A DNA stretch of 64,000 nt from Ascarosepion bandense (Eukaryota > Mollusca > Cephalopoda > Sepiida > Sepiidae), in contig JBBBDQ010000351.1 of assembly GCA_037127315.1 (NCBI GenBank), forward strand, positions 210,001 to 274,000, written 5' to 3'. The notes beneath the pieces are model-generated. The model did no database searches, was not told the DNA's origin, and saw only the letters and a list, made by a program, of their open reading frames with translations. This document shows positions 43,770-54,239 of the stretch, piece by piece (position 1 is the first letter of the stretch; every line of letters begins with the position of its first letter). Both the position numbers and the translations under genes were made by a program.

Positions 43770-44755
43770 CTATTGCGGCAAAAAAATATGAAAATGAAAG
43801 CCAAAGATAAAGCTCTTGAACAGATGAAACGACGCTGGCAAGACAAACCTCTACATGGCTAATATCCAGAACGTGCCAATAAATCTAATGTTGATAAAGT
43901 TAATACTCATCGATGGTTACGTGCATCTGGATTAAAGTCTGAGACTGAAGGCTTTATTCTTGCAGTGCAAGACCAAATTTTTTTCACTGGAAACTTTCAG
44001 GCAAATATTATACATAATATGGATCCAAAATGCAGGTTTTGTGATAAACACCAAGAAACAATAGACCATCTAATCTCAGGCTGTTCTGTACTTGCCCCAA
44101 ATGAATATAAAAATCATCACGATAGAGTGGGGCAATATTTACATTGGACAATGTGCAAACACTATGGAAAATCTGTAAAAAAAACACTAGTATGAACATC
44201 ACCCAGCACCGTTTACAGAAACAGAAGATGTCACCATTTTATGAGATTACACCATCTACACAGACAGAAAAATTGAAGCAAATAGGCCGGACATTATTGT
44301 TAAAAACCAGAAAGAAAAAACTTGTCTATTAATTGATATGGCTTGTCCAGCGGATTGTAACATAGCAACCAGGGAATTTGAAAAACTGTCAAAATATAAA
44401 GACCTGGAAATTGAAATAGAAAAAATGTGGAAATTGAAAACAAAAGTTGTGCCAGTGATAGTAGGTGCACTTAGAATGATAAAAAAATGGAACAAAACAA
44501 CACATTGAAAGAATCCCTGGAAATCCCAGCGTAAGAGATATACAAAAAACTGTCTTGTTAAGTATAGCCCACACACTAAGGAGAACTTTGTCTATGTAAT
44601 GCTAGGGATGATGGAGAAGATAGAAAAAACATGAAATGGCGCCATAACAACACGACCTGCCTTAGGTCTTCCTGCAGACTTGGTTGGTAGTGCGACCTTA
44701 GCAGAAATCGAAATATGATGAAAAATGACATAATAATAATAATAATATAAAGGTG
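43770..44755 (+). pseudogene. LINE C-terminal relic with CCHC-like motif
   Basis: Frames read HRWLRASGLKSETEGFILAV at about 43908, then CRFCDKHQETIDHLISGC at about 44030. The latter is a C-X2-C-X7-H-X4-C zinc-binding motif. LAPNEYKNHHDRVGQYLHW follows, and later KMWKLKTKVVPVIVGALRMI. This is the C-terminal part of another non-LTR family. Frameshifts lie around 44196 and 44340. The element seems to end with an (AAT)n tail at 44734-44750, following a GAAATCGAAATATGATG segment. Confidence 0.7.
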
Positions 44756-44894
44756 AAAATATGTGCAGGCATATTAAGAACGCAATATTTTTATTTAAAA
44801 TGCCATGCATAATCAACATCATATATGACATTCTTGTAAAAAATCAGTCTACTTGAAAGATAACCATGTCCATATATATATATATATATATATA

Positions 44895-46149
44895 CTAAAC
44901 ATATGCTATTAAATATAAGAGACAATGAATGTCTATTATGTTTAATCATGAGCTGTTCTAAACGTCGTATTTTTGCTTTAATTTCAGTTGAAAATAAAGA
45001 CAAAAATTCTCCAACATTTGGATAATTATTTATTAGTTTTCTTCTAAGCTTTCAGCTCACATGAGCCATCTTCAGAGAGGTTGTTTAAACTGAAATATTA
45101 TAAAATCCACCATCACTGACGATTTTATTTTGTGTTGACATAAAAATCGTCGGTGATGGTGGATTTTATAATATTTCAGTTTAAACAAATGGAACCACTA
45201 TATTGAATCCATAGCAAAATCTACTGCTAAGAAGATTGGGTCACTATGTCGATCCAGGATGTTTTTTCCACCTGAATCCATCCTGCATATATACAAGTCA
45301 ACCATCCGTCCGTGCATGGAGTACTGCTGCCATTTATGGTCAGGTGCCCCTGCCGTTCTCCTCAGTGTTCTTGACAAGCTCCAAAGGAGAGTCTGTAATG
45401 TGATAGGTACTGATCTGGCGACTCGACTGCAGCCACTTTCCCATCATCGAAATGTGGCCTCCCTCTGTCTTTTCTATAAATACTTTCATGGCTTCTGCTC
45501 GGATGAGCTTAAGTCACTGATGCCTCCTCAACAGGTGTTTACCTGTGCAACTAGACTGGCAACTGGGTCCCACCCATTCACAGTCAGGTTAGCCAAATGC
45601 AGACGACAATTCTACTCCTGCAGCTTCCTCTCTCGCACTTCCCGCCTGTGGAACTCACTCCCGTATTCTTGCTTTCCTGACGGCTACAACCTCCGGAAAT
45701 TTAAATGCAATGTTAATACTCATCTACTAACCACTGGACTCTAGCTCTCTCCCCTCCCCTGTATAACCTTCACTCTCTCTCCACCTATGTATCTGTCATT
45801 GCACCTGCTTTCTCAGCTTTCTATTGTTCCTTTCTAACCAGCTTGTACTCCTCACTCTTTTCTAATTAATCTTTTTACATTTATGTAACCCCCTGCACAT
45901 CAGTGGCATTTCTGCCTTGTTCGGGGTGAAATGATTAAAAAAAAAAACAAAAGAAAAAAACAACCTCTCTGAAGATGGCTCATGTGAGCTGAAAGCTTAG
46001 AAGAAAACTAATAAATAATTATCCAAATGTTGGAGAATTTTTGTCTTTATTTTCAACTGAAATTAAAGCAAAAATACGATGCTTAGAATGGCTCATGATT
46101 AAACATAATAGACATTCATTGTCTCTTATATTTAATAGCATATGTTTAG
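44895..46149. mobile_element. Large nearly perfect palindrome, split by a LINE
   Basis: The arms 44895-45082 and 45964-46149 are about 98% identical as reverse complements. Example ends are CTAAACATATGCTATTAAAT and ATTTAATAGCATATGTTTAG. A central hairpin (45083-45188, about 46-bp arms around ATTTTGTGTTGACA) completes the palindrome. Without the 769-bp LINE insertion the element would be about 486 bp. It has no ORF of its own. Left of it is a (TA)n tract. Confidence 0.88.
45189..45957 (+). mobile_element. 5'-truncated LINE copy inserted in the palindrome
   Basis: It carries the intact LINE's C-terminal 180 codons with a mostly open frame (45259-45744): FFPPESILHIYKSTIRPCME, CCHLWSGAPAVLL, SLCLFYKYFHGFCSDELKSL, TSRLWNSLPYSCFPDGYNL and a stop. 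The 3' UTR and a poly(A) tail (45937-45957) follow. It is flanked by AAACAA (45183-45188 and 45958-45963). This is the best preserved of the partial copies. Confidence 0.88.
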
Positions 46150-46518
46150 AAAATTACTTGCTGCCTCGATATACTTAATATATATATATATATACATATA
46201 TCTTTTAATGAAAAAAGAATGAAGAAAATAATCACAATGTTCAAAATATATATATATAATTATTGTTCATAATTAAATTAGACCAGTATACAGTTGTATT
46301 AAAAAGTGTTCAATACAATTATATTGTAGAACTTTTGAATATTTTCCGTTTGTAAATGAGTTATTACGCAACCTAGATTTCTACCTTTTGGTGTCTTCAG
46401 GTGATTTACAATAACTGATTTTACTTTTTCTTTTTTTTTTTTTTTTTTTTTTTTAAACTTAACAGATCTCTTATGAATGCACAATTTTCAAAATTAGAAG
46501 TTACTGAGAACATGTTCT

Positions 46519-46676
46519 AATATATTTTAAAGATTAAAAATTTCACCACTTACTTGCTAACCAGATTTTAATCATATAGGTCTCATGAGGCTGTAAGCTC
46601 CTTTACAGCCTGATGAGACCTATTATGTTGAAACTTGGGTAGCAACTAAGTGGTGAACATTTTGTTCTTAATATAT
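46519..46676. mobile_element. Foldback element, about 75-bp arms
   Basis: The centre is strongly symmetrical: AGGTCTCATGAGGCTGTAA and TTACAGCCTGATGAGACCT around a 5-bp loop. Symmetry continues with losses outwards (TTTCACCACTTACTTGCTA / TAGCAACTAAGTGGTGAA). No ORF. Confidence 0.7.
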
Positions 46677-46760
46677 TGTTAGCTCTGCATATTCAGTTCT
46701 TTGGATTGTGCATGAAACACTTTTTTTAAATAACTACCAACTGGTCTAACCAGTACTTTT

Positions 46761-46762
<2 letters not shown>

Positions 46763-46803
<41 letters not shown>
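46763..46803. repeat. (TA)n microsatellite
   Basis: About 20 TA units; a 30-bp hairpin (GGAATCACAAATTTGTGATT) lies 80 bp downstream, at about 46879-46902. Confidence 0.95.
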
Positions 46804-46806
<3 letters not shown>

Positions 46807-46924
46807 CTTTAAAAATAAAGAATTTACTAAAAGTCTCAAGAGCTCTTTTGTCCAACATCTCATCAGGAGAAAATCATTGGAATCACAAATTTGTGATTCC
46901 AACGATTTCACTTTAACATCTTCA

Positions 46925-47510
46925 TTGACTTGAATGGTCCAATAATGGTTTGTGTGATGATTTCAGCCCATATCATAACACTACTGCCTCCTTGTTGTCT
47001 TCTTTTAGCCACAAGAATGTCTGTATTGGATAAAATCCATCCTTTGGCTCATCTCTCAGGTCCATCACAAGTTATTTGGGATTCATCTGTGAAAATTACT
47101 TCAGAAGAGTCAAATTTCATGTATATCTTGGCCCAACTTTGATGCTTTAAAATATTTGTTTTAGTAAGGAGATTGCCTAGAAGGTGTTTTAGATCCCAAT
47201 TTACAAAGAACTCTTCACTTTTTGTCCTCCTTGACTTCTTCAATTCCTGCCTTTTCAAAGATGTAAGCCCTTTGTCAAAAGTGGTTGTTTCATTATAACT
47301 CACTTCAGTTTATGTTCATCTTGAGGAAGCAAGTTCTTGAAGTCTTTTCTTTTGCTTTGAGTTTTCAACTTAGTTATATTTTCAACAGCCATCTTTATCA
47401 TTTGATGATCTCTGCAAAGATCCTTTGATATCTCCAACGTGGACATTTCCTCACTCAATAACTTTATTTTCTGTTTTTCAACAGTTGTTAGATCCTTCCC
47501 ATGACCCATG
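46925..47510 (-). pseudogene. Tc1-like transposase relic
   Basis: On the minus strand, 47509-47300 starts MGHGKDLTTVEKQKIKLLSE, the N-terminal helix-turn-helix. 47303-47049 continues with TDESQITCDGPER (catalytic Asp context), and 47048-46930 reads GWILSNTDILVAKRRQQGG then SVMIWAEIITQTIIGPFK. The C-terminal half with the other catalytic residues is absent. Frameshifts are present. Confidence 0.65.
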
Positions 47511-47759
47511 TTTCAACATATATTATGAACCAAAAGAAAAAATTGCAGAGGTCTTAAGCTAATATTAGTTTAATCTGTATACCAACTTTAGTCAGTCCTT
47601 TTTCATAAATTTAAAATATCTTAAAAACTAACCATTGAAAACAGCAAAAGATTTAGTTAAATATTTCACTGAGCGTAGAAATAGACGAGTTTAAATTTGA
47701 CAAATATTGATTAAGAACTTGAGTTATTGTGGTCTATTTCATTTGCATAATAACTTCAG

Positions 47760-48515
47760 AGAAGGTGTAGTAGTATACTCAAATTCTTGAGGTTGAAGTA
47801 CTAAAGTGGAAAGCTCATTTAAAACAATTGCCATAAAAACATTAAGAGAAAAAGCACAGGAAGCTACATTATGGCAATGGAAAAGTGAATGAAGCCAAGG
47901 ATGCCAGATCAGGATCAGTTTATTCTTGGTTTTTGTGGAGAATCTTCGAATATACAACAGGAGCACCAGACCAAATGTGGCAGCAATATTCAATGTAGAT
48001 GAACCGTAGATTTATAAATGTATAAGATGAATAATTGTTTCACTTCGTGTCAGTGGAAAACCTGAAATCAGGAAGTCCTATTTTGTTGTCCTCCTGGAGG
48101 TTGGCATCAGCTATACCGAAGGAAGACAAAAAAGTTTACAAGCCATTTCTTGCCCCAGTTAACAGATTGAAAGTCATTTTCCAGATCACATGTTAGTTTG
48201 ACTTTATCAAATCTAATGTATTTACTATTGAGACAGGAGTAAATAGATGTGTTATCAACATAGATACAGAGTTGGAAACTGATGACATCAGAAAGGTCAT
48301 TGATGAAAATAAACAAAATAGGTCAAAGGACAGAGCAGTTGGTGGACACCTGCAGTCACATGAAAGGGATCTAGAAGAGTGGTTATTCAACACTATTTTC
48401 ATTACATAATTTGTTAAGAAAGATGCTAGTGGATCAAAAATTCTGCCACAGACACAGAATGCCAAGCAGTACAGCATGTCATTTCTAAATTTCTGGCAGA
48501 GCCATTGCACCATAT
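47760..48515 (-). pseudogene. LINE relic, RT end and C-terminal region
   Basis: Minus-strand fragments match the intact LINE. LASFLTNYVMKIVLNNH (cf. SFLSNRTMKVVLNGH) lies near 48420, GKKWLVNF near 48140, and a degraded IEYCCHIWSGAP-like and VASLCLFYKYFHG-like run at 48000-47800. The 3' end is missing. It abuts (TA)n at 48511-48531. Confidence 0.65.
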
Positions 48516-48530
48516 ATATATATATATATA

Positions 48531-48735
48531 CAGACAGTTCTATTTTGTTGTATCACAGCTCATCAGTATGGTTAGACATTTGATAGCAGGATTGAAACCT
48601 GACTAAATTGACAACAGTTGGTGATTCTACCTCTAAGCTATGGGTGCTCAGTAAAGGAAGGTAAATTTTGGCATGTAAACACACGCCAGTAGACGAGAGT
48701 GTTCAAATTAATTACTGAATATGTGTGTGTGTGAG
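48531..48735. repeat. R5 interspersed repeat, copy 1
   Basis: It shares TTTTGTTGTATCACAGCTCA, TCAGTATGGTTAGACAT, AGGATTGAAACC and AGCTATGGGTGC-like landmarks with 63549-63770. Both copies are preceded by (TA)n. It could be SINE-related, but no clear box A/box B pair was seen. Confidence 0.6.
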
Positions 48736-48800
48736 TGAGTGATGAGAGTGTTCAAATTAATTACTGAATATATATATGTGTGTGCGCGCTGCTAGATAAT
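48736..48800. repeat. Short tandem duplication with GT tract
   Basis: GAGAGTGTTCAAATTAATTA followed by CTGAATAT occurs twice about 45 bp apart (from 48702 and about 48746), with GT-rich DNA between and after. Confidence 0.7.
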
Positions 48801-49455
48801 GATTTGAAGTTCATGTAGATCTCCATTGTAGGTCAATCATTGGTCATTGAGGTTCTCTAGTTCATTTTATTTTCCATGTGATGTGCTAGTCTTTATCATT
48901 ATAGTTTAATTATATTCTGGTAGCAATGAGAAATTCTTTTTTTCAGTCAACATTACTAATAGAATTTGGAGTTACTGGATAGTTATAAACTCTAAATATT
49001 CAAAAGTTATTGAATTAAAATATTTCAATATATTTTTAGTTTAAATGCATTTTGAACTGAATACATTAATTTCTACAAACAAGTTTAAAATACAAATAGA
49101 GGACTATTTTGAAACATACATGTTATCAAAATTTGCCCCTGCATCTGACACAGAGAAGGACAGTCTTGGGACTGAACTGACGATCTACAAATCATCAGTT
49201 TCATGATCACCAGAAACTTTTGAAAGAAAATTTGTAGTAAATTATCAATGTCCTAATTGGCTGTGGGTCTGTATTATTTTCCTGAATTTGTTGAAGAAAA
49301 AAAAAGAAAATGCCTTGAAATGTTTCTTTTATTCTATTGTATAAACCATTGTGTTGAAATAAAACATTTAGCCTAATTCAAGGTCCTTTCTAATTTGCAA
49401 GTAGCCAACGCTGTTAGCTTTAGGCAAAAAGAATAAGAAAGTGCTAAATACTTAC

Positions 49456-49554
49456 CTGTGGTTCTGCTGCTAAGGCCACTTGATGAGATGTACTGGCATA
49501 AATAGATCGTTTGGCTACTTTTCTATGTTGTAGATTATAAAAGTCAGGCATAAT
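49456..49554 (-). CDS. PCSK5/6-like: Proprotein convertase exon (prodomain with internal cleavage site)
   Basis: This 99-bp exon on the minus strand has an acceptor TCACCTCCTCTACTTTCAG (reverse complement of 49555-49573) and a donor CCACAG|GTAAGTATTT. It encodes 33 residues in phase 0-0. They begin IMPDFYNLQHRKVAKR|S and end QVALAAEPQ. In furin-family prodomains this position holds the ..YHF.HR.V.KR|S segment with the secondary, pH-dependent cleavage site. That site removes the inhibitory propeptide after the first cut. The 3' end joins in frame to V-T-W-I-E-Q-Q in exon 19610-19699, as expected (..EPQ|V.W.EQQ). The signal-peptide and early prodomain exons were not found in 49555-64000. Short and isolated, but the two exons support each other. 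Confidence 0.88.
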
Positions 49555-50769
49555 CTGAAAGTAGAGGAGGTGACAAATAGAAAGAAAACATCAAAAGGAG
49601 TTCATTTGAGATAATCAGCCACAGCAAAAAAAAAACAAAAAAAAAACAAAACAAAAACAAACAGGAATAAAAGAATAAATCTTGTTTAGAGTAAAAGGTT
49701 TTTGAAAAAGGAAAAATATTCTTTGTTGTACAACCAGAGTTTATATTCAGGTTACAGCTGTTGGTTGCAACAGATAAGCAGGTTGAGAGTTAATTTATTT
49801 CCCTGTAGAGTAACTTCCACAAATACAACAGCAGTTGATAGAAAAGATTCAGAGCAGAGAGAGAGAGAGAGAGAGAGAGATTCTTGTTATTGCTAAGATG
49901 GTGGTGGTAGATCTTGCAGGCACACAAACCTGCTATTAATTATAAATAAAAGCAACTCTCCTGCCCACCATCATATCAAGTCACCTTTGAAAAGCATGTG
50001 TTGATATAAGTTTACATAAATATTTGAAATAGCTCAACAGTAACAACAACTAATCTCAAAAATCTAAAATTCCAGTTTTTAAAAGAATTAATTTTGATGA
50101 AGATGCAAAATAAAATAAATTGTATTTGTGAAATGTTTAAGAAACATATTTCAGATGCTACTCAAATTTTTGAAAAAAAAAATTCTTTTAATTAATAAAA
50201 CCCTTATCACTGATTTTTCTTTAAGGTGAAAGTATAATTATCAGCAAAATAAATTTATAGAGAATATAAAACTCAACTTGGGTTGGCACAGGACCCTTAT
50301 TACTAATTTTTAGGCACCCTGGAAGGCCTGAACTCACTAAGGTAGTAAAAGATCTTTACCATTAGTTTTCTAAACACTTCTTGGCATATTCATGGTTAAG
50401 TAATTTTAGAAGATTATTTAGTAATACTAAACTTTCAAGCAGTCATTAAGCATGTAAAACTTTAATTCCTCTTGACACTCAATCAAATCAATCAAAATAC
50501 TTTGATTTTCTAACAATTACTGCAAATCTTTGGCCAATTTGAAATTGAAGCAGAAAAATTCTATATAACATTTCTCAAACATCCAATAAGAAAAAGAATA
50601 GTCCTATTAATTTTTCATAATTTAATCAATTTATAAATGTGGATTTAAAAAAATGCATAAAGATATAGATAGGTTATCTAAGAAAGACACCAGCCATAAA
50701 GTTTTAAATGATGACACTAAGACACAAAAGTATCCATAATAAGGAATTAAATAAAATATTGGTGAAGCA
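49555..50769. other. Intronic sequence upstream of the exon
   Basis: It contains an A-rich tract (49627-49662) and a (GA)n tract (49855-49880). No gene or recognised repeat. Confidence 0.4.
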
Positions 50770-50885
50770 CATTATTTACAGTGTTCTCATCTTTATTGCC
50801 ATGTTTATGTTGTTTTGGTTGTTGTATGTTCTAGATTTCTTCAGATTCTAGGAATTTTGAACCAAACTCTTTATTTTGACCACTG
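50770..50885 (-). mobile_element. SINE-like repeat, third family, distal part
   Basis: ATTATTTACAGTGTTCTCAT, GTTGTATGTTCTAGATTTCT and GAACCAAACTCTTTATT match 36272-36390. The tRNA-like head is missing. Confidence 0.65.
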
Positions 50886-50984
50886 GTAAAGCAGTAAAAT
50901 GCAATAGCTCCACAAATCATCAAAATATTTTCACCTGTAACTTTGTTATTTTTCCTTACTCTATTGACTAAAAATGCCAATGCT

Positions 50985-51575
50985 GTTTAAATCCATGATG
51001 GAAGATGATACCCTTCCAATTGATCAATTCTGGGTGCTTTTCATCAATTGCTACCTTCAAGTGGTCAAATTAGAAGCAATATCTACCTGAATTCCATGTC
51101 TGCTTTTGCAGAAGGAACTACACATGCCTTTCCAATCCCACCAGATACACAATATCACCTGGGGATTTTCTCACTTCACATTGTTCTTTTAAAAATTGGT
51201 AATTTTTGTTATGTTTGAACAGAGAATTGCAAATGGAAGTGTGACCCATTAATTTTTTTTTTCTTCTGTTAAATTCTGAGGCACCAAATCATCATAACAA
51301 TTCTCATATCCAAATGTTTTTAAATGTCTTACAACACTGATACAAGATATGGGGAATACATCGGCAATGTCTTCCATCACATGACCTGGATTATTTTTAC
51401 TCAGTATTTCAATTTGAACATCATCCCCAATTGCAATCTTGACAGAATGGTTTGTCTTTCAGATCAAAATTTCTTCTGAACTTAATGAACCACTTACAAA
51501 CAGTACTCTCAGCTACGACACCATCTTCATAAATGGCACATCTATTTTCTGCTGTTTATACATTTTCCTTTCCAG
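50985..51575 (-). pseudogene. mariner transposase relic, Mos1-like
   Basis: Minus-strand fragments begin with VVAESTVCKWFIKFRRNFDL and KDKP (about 51530-51440), the region after the first helix-turn-helix. GHVMEDIADVFPIS follows near 51370, then YLVGLERHV-type and DHLKVAIDEKHPEL segments at 51150-51030. The first catalytic region is degraded and the rest is truncated near 50985. The wording differs from the mariner at 4480-5725, so a second lineage is likely. Confidence 0.6.
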
Positions 51576-51894
51576 AAAAAAAAAAAAATTAAATAACAAA
51601 AACATCATAATTTCCTTCACTTACACTTAAAATAAAAAGCACTTAAATTTCACAAATAAGTTTCATAGAAAGACATGTTTTTATTCAGTGGTCAACATTT
51701 ATGGAGTTGTTTACAAATTCTATCAAAAGGTACAAAAAATACCTAAGATTTATGGTATTTCAGCCCATCTAAGATAGAAATGCAATTCCAAGGCTAAAAA
51801 TAAATTTGCGCAAATTAATTAGAAGGTATTGTGGAAGGAGAGCCAAAAATGCAAGGTACAAATTCAAGACATCAAAAATCAATCAATTTTTTTA

Positions 51895-53085
51895 AAAATA
51901 ATCATTTCACACGAAGTAAGGCAACACCAACACTGGTTTACATGGGGTTAGAGAGAGAAAAAGAACAAGGTACAGGGGATGTCAAAGAAAGATAAGAGAT
52001 GGATTAGAATCAAGTAGATAGAAGAAAGTAATTGGTGTTGCATTTAAACTTTTGAAGATTTTAGCTACCAGAGAGGCAAGCAAATGGAAGGAAGTTCCAC
52101 AAATGGGAAGCGTGAGGAAAGGAAATTTTTTAGAGTAAAAAAGGGTGTTACAGTTAACTATTTTGGCGGTAAAAGAGTGGGGCCAAGATGCCAATCTTGT
52201 AGTGCACATAAATACATGTGGTCAGGGGACCAGGAAAAAAATGCTTGTCAGAGCAGCTGCCATGAAAATACTTGTAGAAAAGACAGAGGGAAGCCATGTC
52301 ACATTGGTGCGATAGTGTCTGGAGGTGGGCTGCCAAGTCAAGATCGGTTATACTGCAGATTCTTCTTTGGATTTTGTTGAGAACCTCAAGATGAATAGCT
52401 GGTGCACCTGACCAGATATGGCAACAGTATTCAATGCATGGAAAAATGCTAGATTTATAAATGTGCAAAATGGATTCTGACAAGAAAAACCTCCTGATCC
52501 GACACAATGACCCAAACTTCCTAGCAGTAGATGCAACTATAGATTTAATTTAGTCATTCCATTTGAGATCATTTGAGAGACTAGCATCACTAATTGTAGA
52601 TGATAGACAGGAAAGTTTCTCTATGGTGGTTAAAAAAGAGCAGCTTCATTTTGGAGGCATTAAAATTTATGAGCCATTTTTTACCTCATTCAATCACAGA
52701 TTGGAGGTCCTTTTGAAGGGCAGCAGCCAGGTTTACTTTGTCAGCATTGGCAGATTCCTTATTGAAGTGGGAGGTAAATGGTTGTGTCATTTGCATAGAT
52801 GCCTACTTGTGAACTGATTACATCAGGAAGATCATTGAAGAATATTAGAAAAGGTGTAGGACCTAGGATAGCGCCTAGAGGGACATAGGAAAGGATCTAG
52901 AAGCTTGCCTGTTCAAAACAATCTTCATTTCACTATTTGATAGAAACAATTAGATTAAATCAAACAATCCTCCAGAAATACCATAGCTCTAGAGCTTGCA
53001 CAGAAGGCCAAACCCTCAAACCCTGTCAAATGCTTTTGAGATTTCAAGAGCAACAGCTTGAGCAGGATTGGAGCCGGCTCAGGGG
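51895..53085 (-). pseudogene. LINE relic, RT end to 3' terminus
   Basis: It starts at the antisense 3' end (AATCATTTCACACGAAGTAA) and follows the intact LINE through the C-terminal ORF. SESILHIYKSSIFPCIEYCC and HIWSGAPAIHL lie near 52450, and MASLCLFYKYFHGSCSDK near 52290. It reaches the RT region at about 53080. About 1.2 kb is retained, 5' truncated, with many frameshifts. Confidence 0.82.
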
Positions 53086-53274
53086 CATATAAATACAGAA
53101 ATTTAATGATCTTGTAAATGTTATAATAGATGATGAAAAAAATACCAAAATCGAAAGGCACATCAAAATAAAGATGTTTTTAAAAGTTAAAGTATTAAAC
53201 AGGAAAATTTAGATAGAAAATAAAAAGATTGCTGAACTGCTATATAATATCAATCCTCCTATGTAGCAGTAAAT

Positions 53275-54235
53275 ATTGGAAAATTTACTCTCAAATAAAG
53301 CAGAGATTTGCAACAACAGAGATATTGTTTTGAAGAAAAATGCTGAGAATGCCAGAAACAGAGCATGTGAGTGAAAAGGAAGTTTTCAGGAGTCTGAGTT
53401 TTATTTAATGGCATATCAACCTCTGTGGGTTATTTAATGCCAAAAAGGTGGGGTTTTAAGGTATTTTTTAATGTTCGGTTAGTCAGAAGGTTTATTTAGT
53501 CAGATTTTAACAAACATTTTTTGTTTATATTCTTTTTTATTTTAGAAAACTGAAGATGTCTTCTAGTTTTGTATTAAATTTTGTATTTGCTGAGAATAAT
53601 TTTTTTTCCCTTCAAAAATGCGTTATGGTAATAAATTTTTTTCAAAAATGTATTGTTGGTAATATTTTCCCTTTAAAAATGTATATTTTTCTATAAAAGT
53701 TTATTTTTATGCATATATTTCTATAAAGGTGTATCTTTATACTTTCATAGTGTTTTGACCACAGTTTGGGGGTTAACTATTTGCCCATAGCTGGGACCCT
53801 AACAAGTGCTACCATTCCAGGTCAGGGTGGACCTGAGAACAACAGCAATTAAGAGGTGGTTCTATGCTCCTCACAACCTCCCAATCAGAGGCCTTGCTGC
53901 TGGATGCAATTTACTGTCAATACCCAGGACCAAGGAAGTTTTAAGCAAAATGAAAACCAAAAGGATGCTTGTAAAGCAAAGAAACAGTTGAAATTTCCAG
54001 GGCGCATAGTGAAAAAAAGAGGGATTGAAAAATTTGATATTCATAGGACATACTGAAGGCAAAAGAGAAGCAGAGTGAAACAACAAGTAACCTAACTAAT
54101 GAGCTTGTGTAAATGGCTGGCAAAACAGGGATTGGAAGGGATAGTAAAAAGAAAAACACTAAGAGCTACAGAGGACAGGAAGTTGTGGAGAGCCACAATC
54201 TCCTACATCCTGAAGGAACATGACACTTAAAAGAC
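53275..54235 (+). pseudogene. LINE C-terminal relic, family B, interrupted by R4
   Basis: The 5' piece (53275-53386) has KMLRMPETEHVS. The 3' piece (53943-54235) resumes with SKMKTKRMLVKQRNS, then frames matching LRATEDRKLW at about 54160 and YILKEH near 54215. The same order occurs uninterrupted at 37245-37680 and 62630-63050. R4 is inserted between the pieces with a duplicated target, so this LINE copy is older than that R4 insertion. Confidence 0.75.
53387..53931 (-). mobile_element. R4 element inserted in a LINE relic
   Basis: The 545-bp element is flanked by perfect AAGGAAGTTTT copies (53376-53386 and 53932-53942). Plus-strand landmarks are GGCATATCAACCTCTGTGGG on the left, ACTATTTGCCCATAGCTGGG in the middle, and a right end at TACCCAGGACC. 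Same structure as 37848-38363. No ORF. Confidence 0.85.
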
Positions 54236-54239
54236 TAAA

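Larger units (their letters stand above)
19700..49455 (-). other. Proprotein convertase intron, about 29.8 kb
   Basis: It is the only intron fully contained in the window, in phase 0, running from the donor at 49455 to the acceptor at 19700 on the minus strand. It is filled with transposon relics, SINEs and foldback elements, which explains most of its length. No further exon with the family's motifs was seen inside it. Flanking introns occupy 1-19609 and 49555-64000. Confidence 0.8.
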
